This document shows positions 8,127 to 15,026 of a DNA stretch of 17,941 nt, piece by piece (the stretch's first letter is position 1; each line of letters begins with the position of its first letter). The position numbers were made by a program, and so were the translations under genes. The notes beneath the pieces are model-generated. The model searched no databases. It saw only the letters and a list, made by a program, of their open reading frames with translations, and was not told where the DNA came from. The DNA comes from a bacterium. GTDB lineage: Bacteria > Bacteroidota > Bacteroidia > Bacteroidales > Muribaculaceae. Location: assembly GCA_004563195.1 (NCBI GenBank), contig SFTJ01000060.1, positions 1 through 17,941 on the forward strand, in the 5' to 3' direction.

Positions 8127-8645
8127 TCAGAGCTTGCACTGCAGTAGCAAGGCACCGCAGAGCGTGCCTTCGCACACGAGCCATTCCGTCAGTTCGGCGG
8201 TTTCGGCAAATCCGGCATTTCGAAACACATTCAACGCCAAGTGATTCCGGCATGCCACTGTGGCATAGATTTGATTCAGCCCAAGCACCTCACGGGCATA
8301 TCGTTTGGCTATCTGCAAAGCTGTTTCGCCCACACCGACGCCACGATGCGCTGCATCTACAAAAATCCCCACCTCAGCGCGACGGTTGCGCATATCGAGA
8401 TTGAACACATCGAGCGTGCCCACTGGCTCTTCGCCATTGGTTATAATCATGCGCAGTTCCTTAGTCTTAAAGATATCGGCATCGTAAGTTTTGAGATACT
8501 CCCACAGCAAGTGACGCGAATATGGCGCCACCGTGTTGCTCGAAGTCCATGCATCGGCCTCCGATTCCCATCTGTAAAGTATGTTCAAGTCGTCGGGCTC
8601 AAGCGCACGAAGCGCCACTTTGCCCTGCGAAAGCATCTTTGCCAT
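8127..8645 (-). CDS. GNAT family N-acetyltransferase (RimJ/RimL-like)
   Basis: A 172-residue cytoplasmic acetyltransferase that would transfer an acetyl group from acetyl-CoA to an amine; the substrate is unknown. The acetyl-CoA pyrophosphate loop is present as RGVGVG at 101-106 (Q/RxxGxG/A) after the strand EVGIFVD. The N-terminal VALRALEPDDLNILYRWE and the later NHLALNVFRNAGF are typical of the RimJ/SpeG-like subgroup acting on protein N-termini, polyamines or small amines. I keep the ATG at 8645; M4 at 8636 is an alternative. It has its own promoter overlapping the 3' end of the HAD-like gene 52 bases upstream, so the two genes may be co-transcribed or separate. Confidence 0.9.
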   Translation of the reverse strand: MAKMLSQGKVALRALEPDDLNILYRWESEADAWTSSNTVAPYSRHLLWEYLKTYDADIFKTKELRMIITNGEEPVGTLDVFNLDMRNRRAEVGIFVDAAHRGVGVGETALQIAKRYAREVLGLNQIYATVACRNHLALNVFRNAGFAETAELTEWLVCEGTLCGALLLQCKL

Positions 8646-8676
8646 ATCCGTGGTTTGTTATGCGGGTTTACGTCGG

Positions 8677-8707
8677 CAAAGATAACCACTTTTTGCTCTA
8701 TAGCAAG
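8677..8707 (-). promoter_or_regulatory. Promoter of the GNAT gene
   Basis: Minus strand CTTG (8704-8707), 19 bases, TATCTTTG (8677-8684): exact -7 element and three of four bases in the -33. It overlaps the last codons of the upstream HAD-like gene and would start transcription about 28 bases before the GNAT ATG. Confidence 0.55.
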
Positions 8708-9291
8708 CAATATCGAGTGGCAATTTTCTCAAGATAGGCATTTTTGCGCCTACGGCTCACGGCAAGCACTTCGTCCGACTGCGTTGCATTGAGTTTGTTC
8801 TGAAGTGTTGACTCCAAATCGGCAAGTCCGTCGTCGGTCTTGGCAAACGAACCGGTGAAACGTCCGTCGGAATCGTATTCCAATTCGCGAGCCATCACAT
8901 CACTGATGCCAAACTGTGCAGCCCAAGGCCTTATCACATCTGCAAGACCTTCGCTCATCAGCACCATACGATAGTTGTCGAGTCGGCGCTTTTGTATACC
9001 GGCTATCACCTTGCCCCGCACGCTCTTATTAAGCACGAACAAAAACTGGCGCGATGCCGCCATTATCTCCTCCCGGGTCATGCCTCGCAGAAAGTGTCGC
9101 GTGAGATGTTGGTAGTAGGTCTTTTTGGAGCACAAACGCAGCGCGCGGCACATAGCTATGCCCGACGTCGACAGTAGTCCCCAAATGTAAGGTATTGCAC
9201 CTCCGCTTACCTCGCGAAAGAACAGAAACATAGAATTACCCTCAATCACAGTGCCATCAAATTCAAAGATAGCCAATTTTTGGTTGTTCAT
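8698..9291 (-). CDS. HAD-superfamily (subfamily IB-like) protein lacking key catalytic residues
   Basis: A 197-residue protein with the overall pattern of HAD-IB phosphatases of the SerB-like group: motif I region LAIFEFDGTVIEG, a helical cap containing FLRGMTREEI, motif II MVLMSEG with S113, and DGRFTGSF before motif III. The active-site residues are mostly absent. The nucleophile Asp of motif I (DxDGT) is Glu (E10; the codon reads GAA). The motif III Lys expected after the TG segment is not at its usual place (GLADL). Motif IV, normally GDSxxD, reads SRRRKN at 179-184. I infer a non-catalytic or strongly altered protein, perhaps binding or regulatory. The reading frame is intact and a promoter is present, so it does not look like a decaying gene. 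The fold call is confident; loss of activity is inferred. Confidence 0.8.
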   Translation of the reverse strand: MNNQKLAIFEFDGTVIEGNSMFLFFREVSGGAIPYIWGLLSTSGIAMCRALRLCSKKTYYQHLTRHFLRGMTREEIMAASRQFLFVLNKSVRGKVIAGIQKRRLDNYRMVLMSEGLADVIRPWAAQFGISDVMARELEYDSDGRFTGSFAKTDDGLADLESTLQNKLNATQSDEVLAVSRRRKNAYLEKIATRYCLL

Positions 9292-9305
9292 AATATCACT
9301 AAAAG

Positions 9306-9336
9306 TAAAAGTAAAGAAAACCTATTATAGTACAAT
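9306..9336 (-). promoter_or_regulatory. Possible promoter of the HAD-like gene
   Basis: Minus strand ATTG (9333-9336), 19 bases, TACTTTTA (9306-9313). The spacing is right but each half has one mismatch to TTTG/TAnnTTTG. A second TACTTTTA lies six bases closer to the gene. Transcription would start within about 10 bases of the ATG. Confidence 0.35.
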
Positions 9337-9609
9337 GCCTGAAATATATAGTTGCATTAATCGCTGCGACAAAATAGGAATGTTATTTCTAACTCATTAT
9401 TATCAGCTACAATATTAGTTTAGTTTCGAGTCGCTCGTTGTTAACACAATACATATTTCAATTACAAATTTAGAAAAAATTTCGCAAAATGCCACTTATA
9501 TTATAAAAAACATCGATTTACAACTATTATTTCTTCAATAAGCGCATCTTCCAAACTCATCGTGACCAACCGCAATTCTCGCCCCTGCACACTTTTCACA
9601 CTTTATTAT
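9337..9609. other. AT-rich intergenic region without a supported gene
   Basis: About 400 bases separate the divergent HAD-like and coaW starts. Apart from the two promoters at its ends I see no hairpin with a long stem, no repeat and no convincing ORF; the longest in-frame stretch from an ATG is 27 codons. Base composition is visibly richer in A/T than the flanking genes. Confidence 0.5.
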
Positions 9610-9640
9610 TTTGTCAATACGATTTCTAATATTACCTTTG
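9610..9640 (+). promoter_or_regulatory. coaW promoter
   Basis: TTTG (9610-9613), 19 bases, TACCTTTG (9633-9640): a perfect match to the Bacteroidota consensus. Transcription would start near 9644-9647, leaving an A-rich leader of roughly 45 bases before the ATG at 9691. Confidence 0.7.
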
Positions 9641-9690
9641 AGCCAAATTTTTAACAAAAACCTCTTACTAACGAAACTCGAACAAGAAAA

Positions 9691-10524
9691 ATGGGAATTG
9701 TAATAGGCATCGATGTAGGTGGCAGCACTACCAAAATCGTAGGACTACACGAAGGCAAAATTATCTCGCCTATGTTCATCACCGCCACCGACCCTGTGTC
9801 GTCGCTTTTTGGCGCTTTCGGCAAATATATCTATAGCAACAACATCTCGCTCACCGACATTGAGCATGTGATGATAACCGGCGTAGGCAGCGCTTCGGTC
9901 GAAGGCAACATCTACGGCTTGCCCACTTCTAAGGCCGACGAATTTCAGAGCGATGGCCTCGGTGCTCACTTCGGCAACAATCTCGACCGCATCATCGTGG
10001 TCAGTATGGGCACGGGCACCACTCTCGTGAAGGTGGAAGGCGATGATATTCGCCACCTCGGCGGCATAAGCATGGGCGGCGGCACTCTTATAGGTCTTTC
10101 TTCGCTTCTGCTCAAAACCACCAAAATCGACACCATTCAGCAACTCGCCGAAAAGGGCAATGTGAAGAATGTGAACCTTCAAATAGAGGACATCTGCAAA
10201 AACGACCTTGAGGGCCTTCCTCTCTTTGCCACGGCATCGCTCTTCGGCAAAGCAGCCAACTCGCACATCAGCGAGGAGGATATAGCCATAGGCATTTTCT
10301 ACCTCGTGATTCAGACCATCGGTTCGGCTGCCGTGCTCTCAAGCATCAATAGCGGCATCAAGGACTTCGTGGCTATAGGCAACTTGTCGAAAATTCCGCA
10401 GTGCCGCGAGATATTCAGCATGATTGAGTCGCTCTACGGAGTGCGCTTCCATATCCCCGACCATGCCGAATTTTGCACCGCTATAGGTGCAGCGCTCTGC
10501 TATCATAAAAATATCAAGAAATAA
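9691..10524 (+). CDS. coaW: Type II pantothenate kinase
   Basis: A cytoplasmic ASKHA-fold kinase that phosphorylates pantothenate with ATP, the first step of CoA biosynthesis. The 277-residue protein aligns along its length with the staphylococcal/eukaryotic-type PanK II family. The N-terminal phosphate loop is GIDVGGSTTK (6-15), the likely catalytic Glu is E71 in SVEGNIYGLP, the second phosphate segment is VSMGTGTTL (104-112) and the glycine-rich GGISMGGGTLIGL follows at 124-136. The C-terminus carries the FCTAIGAALCY motif. Type II enzymes tend not to be inhibited by CoA in bacteria, though this varies. The gene is monocistronic, with its own consensus promoter, and ends before a bidirectional terminator. 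Confidence 0.92.
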   Translation: MGIVIGIDVGGSTTKIVGLHEGKIISPMFITATDPVSSLFGAFGKYIYSNNISLTDIEHVMITGVGSASVEGNIYGLPTSKADEFQSDGLGAHFGNNLDRIIVVSMGTGTTLVKVEGDDIRHLGGISMGGGTLIGLSSLLLKTTKIDTIQQLAEKGNVKNVNLQIEDICKNDLEGLPLFATASLFGKAANSHISEEDIAIGIFYLVIQTIGSAAVLSSINSGIKDFVAIGNLSKIPQCREIFSMIESLYGVRFHIPDHAEFCTAIGAALCYHKNIKK

Positions 10525-10560
10525 TAAAGCACCACGCGTTTCAAGATGCTCTATCACTAA

Positions 10561-10600
10561 AATAGGGTGCGAGAAATAAATCACTTTCTCGCACCCTATT
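10561..10600. terminator. Bidirectional terminator between coaW and fumarase
   Basis: A perfect 16-bp stem, AATAGGGTGCGAGAAA (10561-10576) with TTTCTCGCACCCTATT (10585-10600), around an 8-base loop. It lies 36 bases after the coaW stop and 26 bases after the convergent fumarase stop. The flanks are T/A rich but without a long T run on either strand. Symmetry and position support termination in both directions. Confidence 0.8.
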
Positions 10601-10626
10601 ATTATGTTATCGGCTTAACTTGCTCT

Positions 10627-12276
10627 TTACTTCTTGCAGCCGCAGCATGGCTTGAGCTGCTTGAAGAAGTCGTTGCCCTTATCGTCTACAAGGATGAATG
10701 CCGGGAAGTTCTCTACTTCTATCTTCCAAACGGCTTCCATACCTATTTCGGGGAATTCCACGCACTCGATGCTCTTGATAGAGCTCTGCGACAACACTGC
10801 TGCCACACCACCTATTGTGCCCAAATAGAATCCACCGTACTTCTGGCAAGCGTCGGTTACACACTGGCCGCGGTTACCCTTGGCTATCATTACCAACGAA
10901 CCGCCATTGGCTTGGAATTCGTCTACATAGGGGTCCATACGGCCTGCTGTAGTCGGGCCCATCGAGCCGCAAGGATATCCTGCAGGTGTCTTTGCCGGTC
11001 CGGCATAAAGCACAGGGTGATCCTTCAAATATTGAGGCATACCTTCGCCGGCATCGAGGCGGGCTTTAATCTTGGCATGTGCTATGTCGCGTGCCACGAT
11101 GATGGTACCCTTAAGATTTACGCGAGTTGATACCGGATATTTGGTCAATTCGGCACGTACGGCATCCATACCCTTGTCGAGGTCGATTTCCACACCATTG
11201 CCGCCTTCGCCCGGACGTCGCAATTCTTCGGGTATCAATTCGCTTGGATTGCTGTCGAGCTTTTCTATCCAAATACCGTCTTTATTAATCTTACACTTGA
11301 TGTTGCGGTCGGCTGAGCAACTTACACCCATACCGATAGGGCAACTTGCGCCATGACGCGGCAAACGAACCACGCGAATGTCGTGTGCCAAATACTTACC
11401 GCCGAATTGTGCACCAAGACCTATCTTGTGAGCCTCTTCGAGAAGCTTGTTTTCGAGGTCGATGTCGCGGAATGCGCGGCCGGTCTCGTCGCCTGTGGTT
11501 GGCAGGCTGTCGTAATACTTTATGCTGGCGAGCTTCACGGTGAGCAAGTTCTTCTCAGCCGATGTGCCACCTATCACAAATGCAATATGGTAAGGAGGAC
11601 ATGCTGCTGTGCCCAATGTCTTCATCTTCTCTACGAGGAATGGCAACAAGGTACCTTCGTTTTGAATGGTTGCCTTGGTCATCGGGTAGAAATAGGTCTT
11701 ATTGGCCGAACCGCCACCCTTTGCCACCATCACAAAGCGATATTCGTCGCCTTCGGTTGCCTCGATGTCGATTTGTGCCGGCAAGTTGCATCGAGTGTTG
11801 ACTTCGTCATACATATTGAGGGCTGCATTCTGCGAGTAGCGGAGATTGTCCTGTGTGTAGGTATTGAACACACCGAGCGACAATGCTTCTTCATCCTCAA
11901 AGTCGGTCCACACGCGTTGACCCTTTTCGCCGTGTATGATGGCTGTGCCTGTGTCCTGGCAGAAAGGCAACACGCCCTTGACTGCTGTCTCGGCATTGCG
12001 CAAGAACTGAAGCGCCACATACTTGTCGTTTTCCGATGCTTCAGGATCGCTCAATATCTTTGCCACTTGCTCGTTGTGGCTGCGACGCAACATAAATTCC
12101 ACATCGTGAAATGCTTGTTGTGCCAAGAGCGTCAATGCTTCTTTTTGTACCTTCAAGATGGTCTTGCCTTCAAATTCGCCTGTCGAAACATAATCTTTCG
12201 TTAGCAAATAGTATTCAGTATCGTCCTTGCCCAATTGGAACATAGGTGCATACTTAAATTCGGGAGTTTGTGCCAT
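10627..12276 (-). CDS. fumA: Fumarate hydratase, class I (single-chain, iron-sulfur)
   Basis: It interconverts fumarate and malate in the cytoplasm; in anaerobic Bacteroidota this serves the reductive branch from oxaloacetate to succinate. The 549-residue single chain carries the alpha-like N-terminal domain and beta-like C-terminal domain, as in E. coli FumA/FumB (548). The three [4Fe-4S] ligands are visible: C106 in PFCQDTG, C226 in TAACPPYH and C312 in GASCPIGM. The beta-domain signature GPAKTPAGYPCGSMGPTTAGRM (about residues 430-450) is intact, and the chain ends CCGCKK, a cysteine-rich tail of unknown purpose. It is monocistronic between its own promoter and the shared terminator. The assignment is secure; activity on related acids such as mesaconate cannot be excluded. 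Confidence 0.96.
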   Translation of the reverse strand: MAQTPEFKYAPMFQLGKDDTEYYLLTKDYVSTGEFEGKTILKVQKEALTLLAQQAFHDVEFMLRRSHNEQVAKILSDPEASENDKYVALQFLRNAETAVKGVLPFCQDTGTAIIHGEKGQRVWTDFEDEEALSLGVFNTYTQDNLRYSQNAALNMYDEVNTRCNLPAQIDIEATEGDEYRFVMVAKGGGSANKTYFYPMTKATIQNEGTLLPFLVEKMKTLGTAACPPYHIAFVIGGTSAEKNLLTVKLASIKYYDSLPTTGDETGRAFRDIDLENKLLEEAHKIGLGAQFGGKYLAHDIRVVRLPRHGASCPIGMGVSCSADRNIKCKINKDGIWIEKLDSNPSELIPEELRRPGEGGNGVEIDLDKGMDAVRAELTKYPVSTRVNLKGTIIVARDIAHAKIKARLDAGEGMPQYLKDHPVLYAGPAKTPAGYPCGSMGPTTAGRMDPYVDEFQANGGSLVMIAKGNRGQCVTDACQKYGGFYLGTIGGVAAVLSQSSIKSIECVEFPEIGMEAVWKIEVENFPAFILVDDKGNDFFKQLKPCCGCKK

Positions 12277-12374
12277 GTGTTTAGTATTATTATAGTTTAT
12301 ATTATTGTTGTTTTCTCACCATATTAAGCAAAGCGAATGCTACAAGCACACCCGCCCCACCGTTTTGATTACTG

Positions 12375-12406
12375 CAAAAATAAAAAACTTTCCACACCTA
12401 TGGAAA
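12375..12406 (-). promoter_or_regulatory. Fumarase promoter
   Basis: Minus strand TTTC (12403-12406), 20 bases, TATTTTTG (12375-12382). Exact -7 element with a one-mismatch -33. The predicted leader is about 90-95 bases. Confidence 0.55.
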
Positions 12407-12451
12407 TTTTTCATCGCAAATATTTGCCACACAGGGGTAAATATTAGCAGC

Positions 12452-13138
12452 TCAGTCGGCTTGCTCGGCGGCTTTGGCGAGGGCTTGCCAGAGGTTGTCG
12501 TCGGGCACGGGGGCTGTGATGTCGATATCGATGCCGCTCACTGGATGCACAAACTGCACGCGGTGGCTCTGCAAGCATATTCCGCCATCGGGATTGCTGC
12601 GCGGCGCTCCGTATTTCAAGTCGCCTTTTATGGGGCATCCTATAGCCGAGAGTTGCACTCTTATCTGGTGCTTGCGTCCGGTGAGCAGATTCACTTCGAG
12701 CAGCGTGTAGTTGTCGCTATGCGCTATCACGCGATATTTCAGCATTGCCTTTTGGCTGTCGGGCTTCTTGGTGTCCCACGCGCGGCTCTTATTGTTGCGC
12801 TCGGTGGTGGTGATGTAGTGCGTGAGGGTGTCCTCGAGCTTTTTGGGGCAGTTTTTCACTATTGCCCAATAGGTTTTGTGCACTTTTCCCTCACGAAACA
12901 GCTCATTCATGCGCGAGAGTCCTTTGCTTGTCTTGGCAAACACCACAAGGCCGCACACCGGGCGGTCGATGCGATGGGTTACTCCGCAAAACACGTTACC
13001 GGGCTTGTTGTACTTTTCCTTTATCCATTGCTTGAGTGTTTCCACAAGCGGTTGGTCGCCGGTCTTGTCGCCTTGCACTATCTCGCCCACGGCTTTGTTG
13101 ACTATTATTATATGATTGTCTTCGTATACTACTTCCAT
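12452..13138 (-). CDS. RluA-family pseudouridine synthase
   Basis: It isomerises uridine to pseudouridine in rRNA or tRNA; the exact site is not predictable. Using the ATG at 13138 the protein has 228 residues and no N-terminal S4 domain. The catalytic Asp lies in motif II as THRIDRPVCGLVVFAKT (D58), with the family motifs KTYWAIV and LLTGRKHQIRVQLSAIGCPIKGDLKYG (long motif around 160-190) also clear. I reject the longer frame from 13195: the first 19 codons are not homologous, and a consensus promoter lies across them with its start site near 13160, downstream of that ATG. The neighbouring fumarase has its own promoter, so the gene is probably transcribed alone. Confidence 0.9.
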   Translation of the reverse strand: MEVVYEDNHIIIVNKAVGEIVQGDKTGDQPLVETLKQWIKEKYNKPGNVFCGVTHRIDRPVCGLVVFAKTSKGLSRMNELFREGKVHKTYWAIVKNCPKKLEDTLTHYITTTERNNKSRAWDTKKPDSQKAMLKYRVIAHSDNYTLLEVNLLTGRKHQIRVQLSAIGCPIKGDLKYGAPRSNPDGGICLQSHRVQFVHPVSGIDIDITAPVPDDNLWQALAKAAEQAD

Positions 13139-13164
13139 CTCTAAATATTTCTCGCAATTTTTCA

Positions 13165-13196
13165 CAAATTTACAACCTTTCGGGTGCAAATTCAAA
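13165..13196 (-). promoter_or_regulatory. Promoter of the pseudouridine synthase gene
   Basis: Minus strand TTTG (13193-13196), 20 bases, TAAATTTG (13165-13172): a perfect consensus match. The expected start site near 13160 is about 22 bases before the ATG at 13138 and rules out the upstream in-frame ATG at 13195. Confidence 0.65.
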
Positions 13197-13351
13197 TATT
13201 TTCGTCAGCTATTGCCTATTTTTAAGCAAACAACTTGTTTATTAGCGAGTTACATCGCATTTTGCATCTTCACTTTCACCTGTCACCTCGAAGCATACCC
13301 GCGAAAAATGCTAAAAAATTATGCTTTAAAACATTTTTTCTTCAAAAAAAA

Positions 13352-13382
13352 TTTGGAAATTCAAAAATTGTTCGTACCTTTG
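13352..13382 (+). promoter_or_regulatory. Promoter of the initiator tRNA
   Basis: TTTG (13352-13355), 19 bases, TACCTTTG (13375-13382): a perfect consensus match ending ten bases before the mature tRNA 5' end, so the precursor has a very short 5' leader. Confidence 0.7.
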
Positions 13383-13392
13383 CACTCGAAAT

Positions 13393-13464
<72 letters not shown>

Positions 13465-13470
13465 CTAAGT

Positions 13471-13503
13471 GGAAGTTCAGATAGCTCTGAGCTTCCTTTT
13501 TTT
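13471..13503 (+). terminator. Intrinsic terminator of the tRNA
   Basis: An 11-bp stem, GGAAGTTCAGA (13471-13481) with TCTGAGCTTCC (13486-13496), one T:G wobble, and a 4-base loop, followed by seven T. It begins six bases after the tRNA discriminator. Confidence 0.9.
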
Positions 13504-13543
13504 ATTGCCCTAAACGGGCAAAAAAAATCTCCCCGAAAAATTT

Positions 13544-13570
13544 GTCGGACCAGTCCGACCGGTCTGACCC
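13544..13570. repeat. Three tandem copies of a 9-base unit GTCNGACCN
   Basis: GTCGGACCA, GTCCGACCG and GTCTGACCC follow each other without a gap. Units 1 and 2 also form an inverted repeat (GTCGGAC/GTCCGAC). The element sits between the tRNA terminator and the end of the minus-strand TSCPD gene. On the minus strand the hairpin is followed by AAATTTTT, so it might assist termination of that gene; a dispersed intergenic repeat is the other possibility. Confidence 0.5.
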
Positions 13571-13593
13571 CACCTATACTTCCTCGCCGATGC

Positions 13594-13842
13594 TTATTGC
13601 TCTTTCATCTCCATAAGGGCTGTGGCGAGTTGGTCGGGACACGATGTGGGCTTGGCGCCGCAGCGTATGCCCTTGAGGCGCTCCACCACATCTTCCACTT
13701 TCATGCCGCGTATCAGGCTGCATATGCCCTGCAAATTGCCGTTACAGCCGCCGTGAAAGCGAACTTCCTTTACCACTCCGTCTTCGGTTTCTATCTCAAA
13801 TGCCTGGCAACATGTGCCGCTTGTAAAATATACTTTTTTCAT
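13594..13842 (-). CDS. TSCPD domain-containing protein (TIGR03905 type)
   Basis: An 82-residue small protein whose C-terminal half carries the literal TSCPD motif (66-70) and whose centre has HGGCNGNLQGICSLIRGM. Cysteines at 33, 41, 61 and 68 form the four-Cys set typical of the family and could bind a metal; C11 and C12 are extra. The domain is related to the C-terminal tail of some vitamin B12-dependent ribonucleotide reductases, but stand-alone members have no established function. It begins 19 bases after a 37-codon ORF on the same strand and appears to be transcribed with it from the promoter at 14069-14100. Confidence 0.9.
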   Translation of the reverse strand: MKKVYFTSGTCCQAFEIETEDGVVKEVRFHGGCNGNLQGICSLIRGMKVEDVVERLKGIRCGAKPTSCPDQLATALMEMKEQ

Positions 13843-13861
13843 CTCTTATTCCTTAATTTAT

Positions 13862-13975
13862 CTAATATATATTGATTACAAATTGATTATCCCCAAGTGC
13901 CGTGGTTGCTCCTGTGGCAATGACTGCAATCCATCGCATCGCCTTGGATCTCATCAATTTGCTTAATCCAAACAT
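13862..13975 (-). CDS. Candidate 37-residue membrane-inserting small protein
   Basis: This short ORF runs ATG to TAG between a consensus promoter and the TSCPD gene, in the same direction. The product begins MFGLSKLMRSKAM, basic (K6, R9, K11, R14), followed by a hydrophobic stretch RWIAVIATGATTALG (14-28), then a polar tail ending in Tyr. The layout is of a single-pass or membrane-surface peptide. Its start lies about 90 bases after the predicted transcription start and its stop 19 bases before the TSCPD ATG, so they form a bicistronic unit. The general layout resembles very short Bacteroidota proteins such as those annotated smalltalk, but I cannot confirm homology. It may be a true small protein or a translated leader of the TSCPD gene. 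Confidence 0.5.
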   Translation of the reverse strand: MFGLSKLMRSKAMRWIAVIATGATTALGDNQFVINIY

Positions 13976-14068
13976 AATCTCTCTTATTGTTTTCTCTTCG
14001 TTCTGTTGTTATTTCTGCATCTCTGCCGCCGTGAGTCACATAAAGCTATCTCTCTCAGCGCTTCAGCA

Positions 14069-14100
14069 CAAAGTTATATAATCTTTTTTATATCCACAAC
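14069..14100 (-). promoter_or_regulatory. Promoter of the small-protein/TSCPD unit
   Basis: Minus strand GTTG (14097-14100), 20 bases, TAACTTTG (14069-14076): exact -7 element and three of four in the -33. The start site near 14063-14065 gives a leader of about 90 bases containing two minimal ORFs (ATGTGA and ATGCAGAAATAA). Confidence 0.6.
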
Positions 14101-14137
14101 ACATACTGCTAATGCGTCGTGATGTTCACACAGCAAG

Positions 14138-14166
14138 CGGAGCCGCACCATCGTGATGCAGCCCCG
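14138..14166 (-). terminator. Terminator-like hairpin after fabG, structured only in minus-strand RNA
   Basis: Thirteen positions on each side of a 3-base loop can pair in minus-strand RNA (10 Watson-Crick, three G:U). On the plus strand the same three positions become A:C mismatches, so the structure belongs to a minus-strand transcript. It lies 36 bases past the fabG stop. No U run follows, so termination is inferred from position alone. Confidence 0.5.
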
Positions 14167-14201
14167 CCCGATTATAAATGTTCTTTTTGCTATGTGCAAT
14201 A

Positions 14202-14948
14202 TTACATGTTCATACCGCCGTCAACTTGGATAACTTGACCCGAAACGTACGACGACATATCGCTTGCCAAGAATGTAGCAACATTGGCGATATCTTCCAC
14301 TTGGCCACCACGGCGCAATGGAATCTTTTGGCACCATTCCTTGCGCACTTCTTCAGGAAGCGCTGCTGTCATAGCTGTTTCGATAAAGCCCGGAGCGATG
14401 GCGTTGGCGCGGATGCCGCGTGAACCCACTTCTTGAGCAATACTCTTGGCGAGCGCTATCAAACCTGCCTTCGACGATGCATAGTTGGCTTGACCTGCGT
14501 TACCATGTACACCTACCACCGATGCCATGTTGATAATCGAACCGCTGCGTTGACGCATCATGATAGGAAGACATGCGTGGATGAAGTTGAATGCCGACTT
14601 CAAGTTTACTGCTATTACAGCATCCCATTGCACTTCGGTCATACGCATCATCAAGCCGTCCTTGGTGATACCTGCATTGTTTACAAGAATATCAATGTGG
14701 CCGAAATCAGCCTTTATCTGTTCTACTACTTGGTGAGTTTCATCGAAGTTTGCTGCGTTTGAAGCGTAACCCTTTGCCTTTACTCCGAAAGCGGCGATTT
14801 CTGCTTCGGTGGCTTTACCATTTTCATCGATAACAAGGTCGGTGAAAGCTACATCAGCTCCTTCTTGTGCAAACTTGAGGGCGATAGCCTTACCAATACC
14901 ACGGGCAGCACCAGTCACAAGTGCTACTTTACCTTCTAATAGTTTCAT
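14202..14948 (-). CDS. fabG: 3-oxoacyl-[acyl-carrier-protein] reductase, SDR family
   Basis: A 248-residue classical short-chain dehydrogenase that reduces 3-oxoacyl-ACP with NADPH in fatty-acid elongation. The cofactor loop is TGAARGIG (12-19) and the NNAG motif is at 90-93. The catalytic set N115, S143, Y156 and K160 (YASSK) is complete, and the PGFIETAMT and QVIQVDGGM segments are typical FabG. It follows a TetR regulator by 78 bases on the same strand and no separate promoter is visible, suggesting co-transcription. Because FabG paralogues are common and this copy is not beside acpP or fabF, a more specialised acyl or hydroxyacyl reductase role remains possible. Confidence 0.9.
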   Translation of the reverse strand: MKLLEGKVALVTGAARGIGKAIALKFAQEGADVAFTDLVIDENGKATEAEIAAFGVKAKGYASNAANFDETHQVVEQIKADFGHIDILVNNAGITKDGLMMRMTEVQWDAVIAVNLKSAFNFIHACLPIMMRQRSGSIINMASVVGVHGNAGQANYASSKAGLIALAKSIAQEVGSRGIRANAIAPGFIETAMTAALPEEVRKEWCQKIPLRRGGQVEDIANVATFLASDMSSYVSGQVIQVDGGMNM

Positions 14949-15026
14949 TGCTAATAATTGTTTTTAGTGTTATTATTCTAAATAATCTTTATTATCTCTT
15001 TGTTTCGTGATAGCTCGCTCTGAGTG

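Noticed and set aside
8133..8160. Short inverted repeat CTTGC/GCAAG near the convergent ends of the hydrolase and GNAT genes as a shared terminator.
   Set aside because: A 5-bp stem inside the GNAT coding sequence without a T run is too weak to support.
9335..9418. A 27-codon plus-strand ORF in the gap before coaW.
   Set aside because: No promoter element in front of it, no recognisable composition, and the length is expected by chance in AT-rich DNA.
10567..12204. Plus-strand ORFs opposite fumarase (10567-11130 and 11353-12204).
   Set aside because: Antisense to a fully conserved fumarase with intact cluster ligands; low-complexity Cys/His-rich translations with no promoter of their own.
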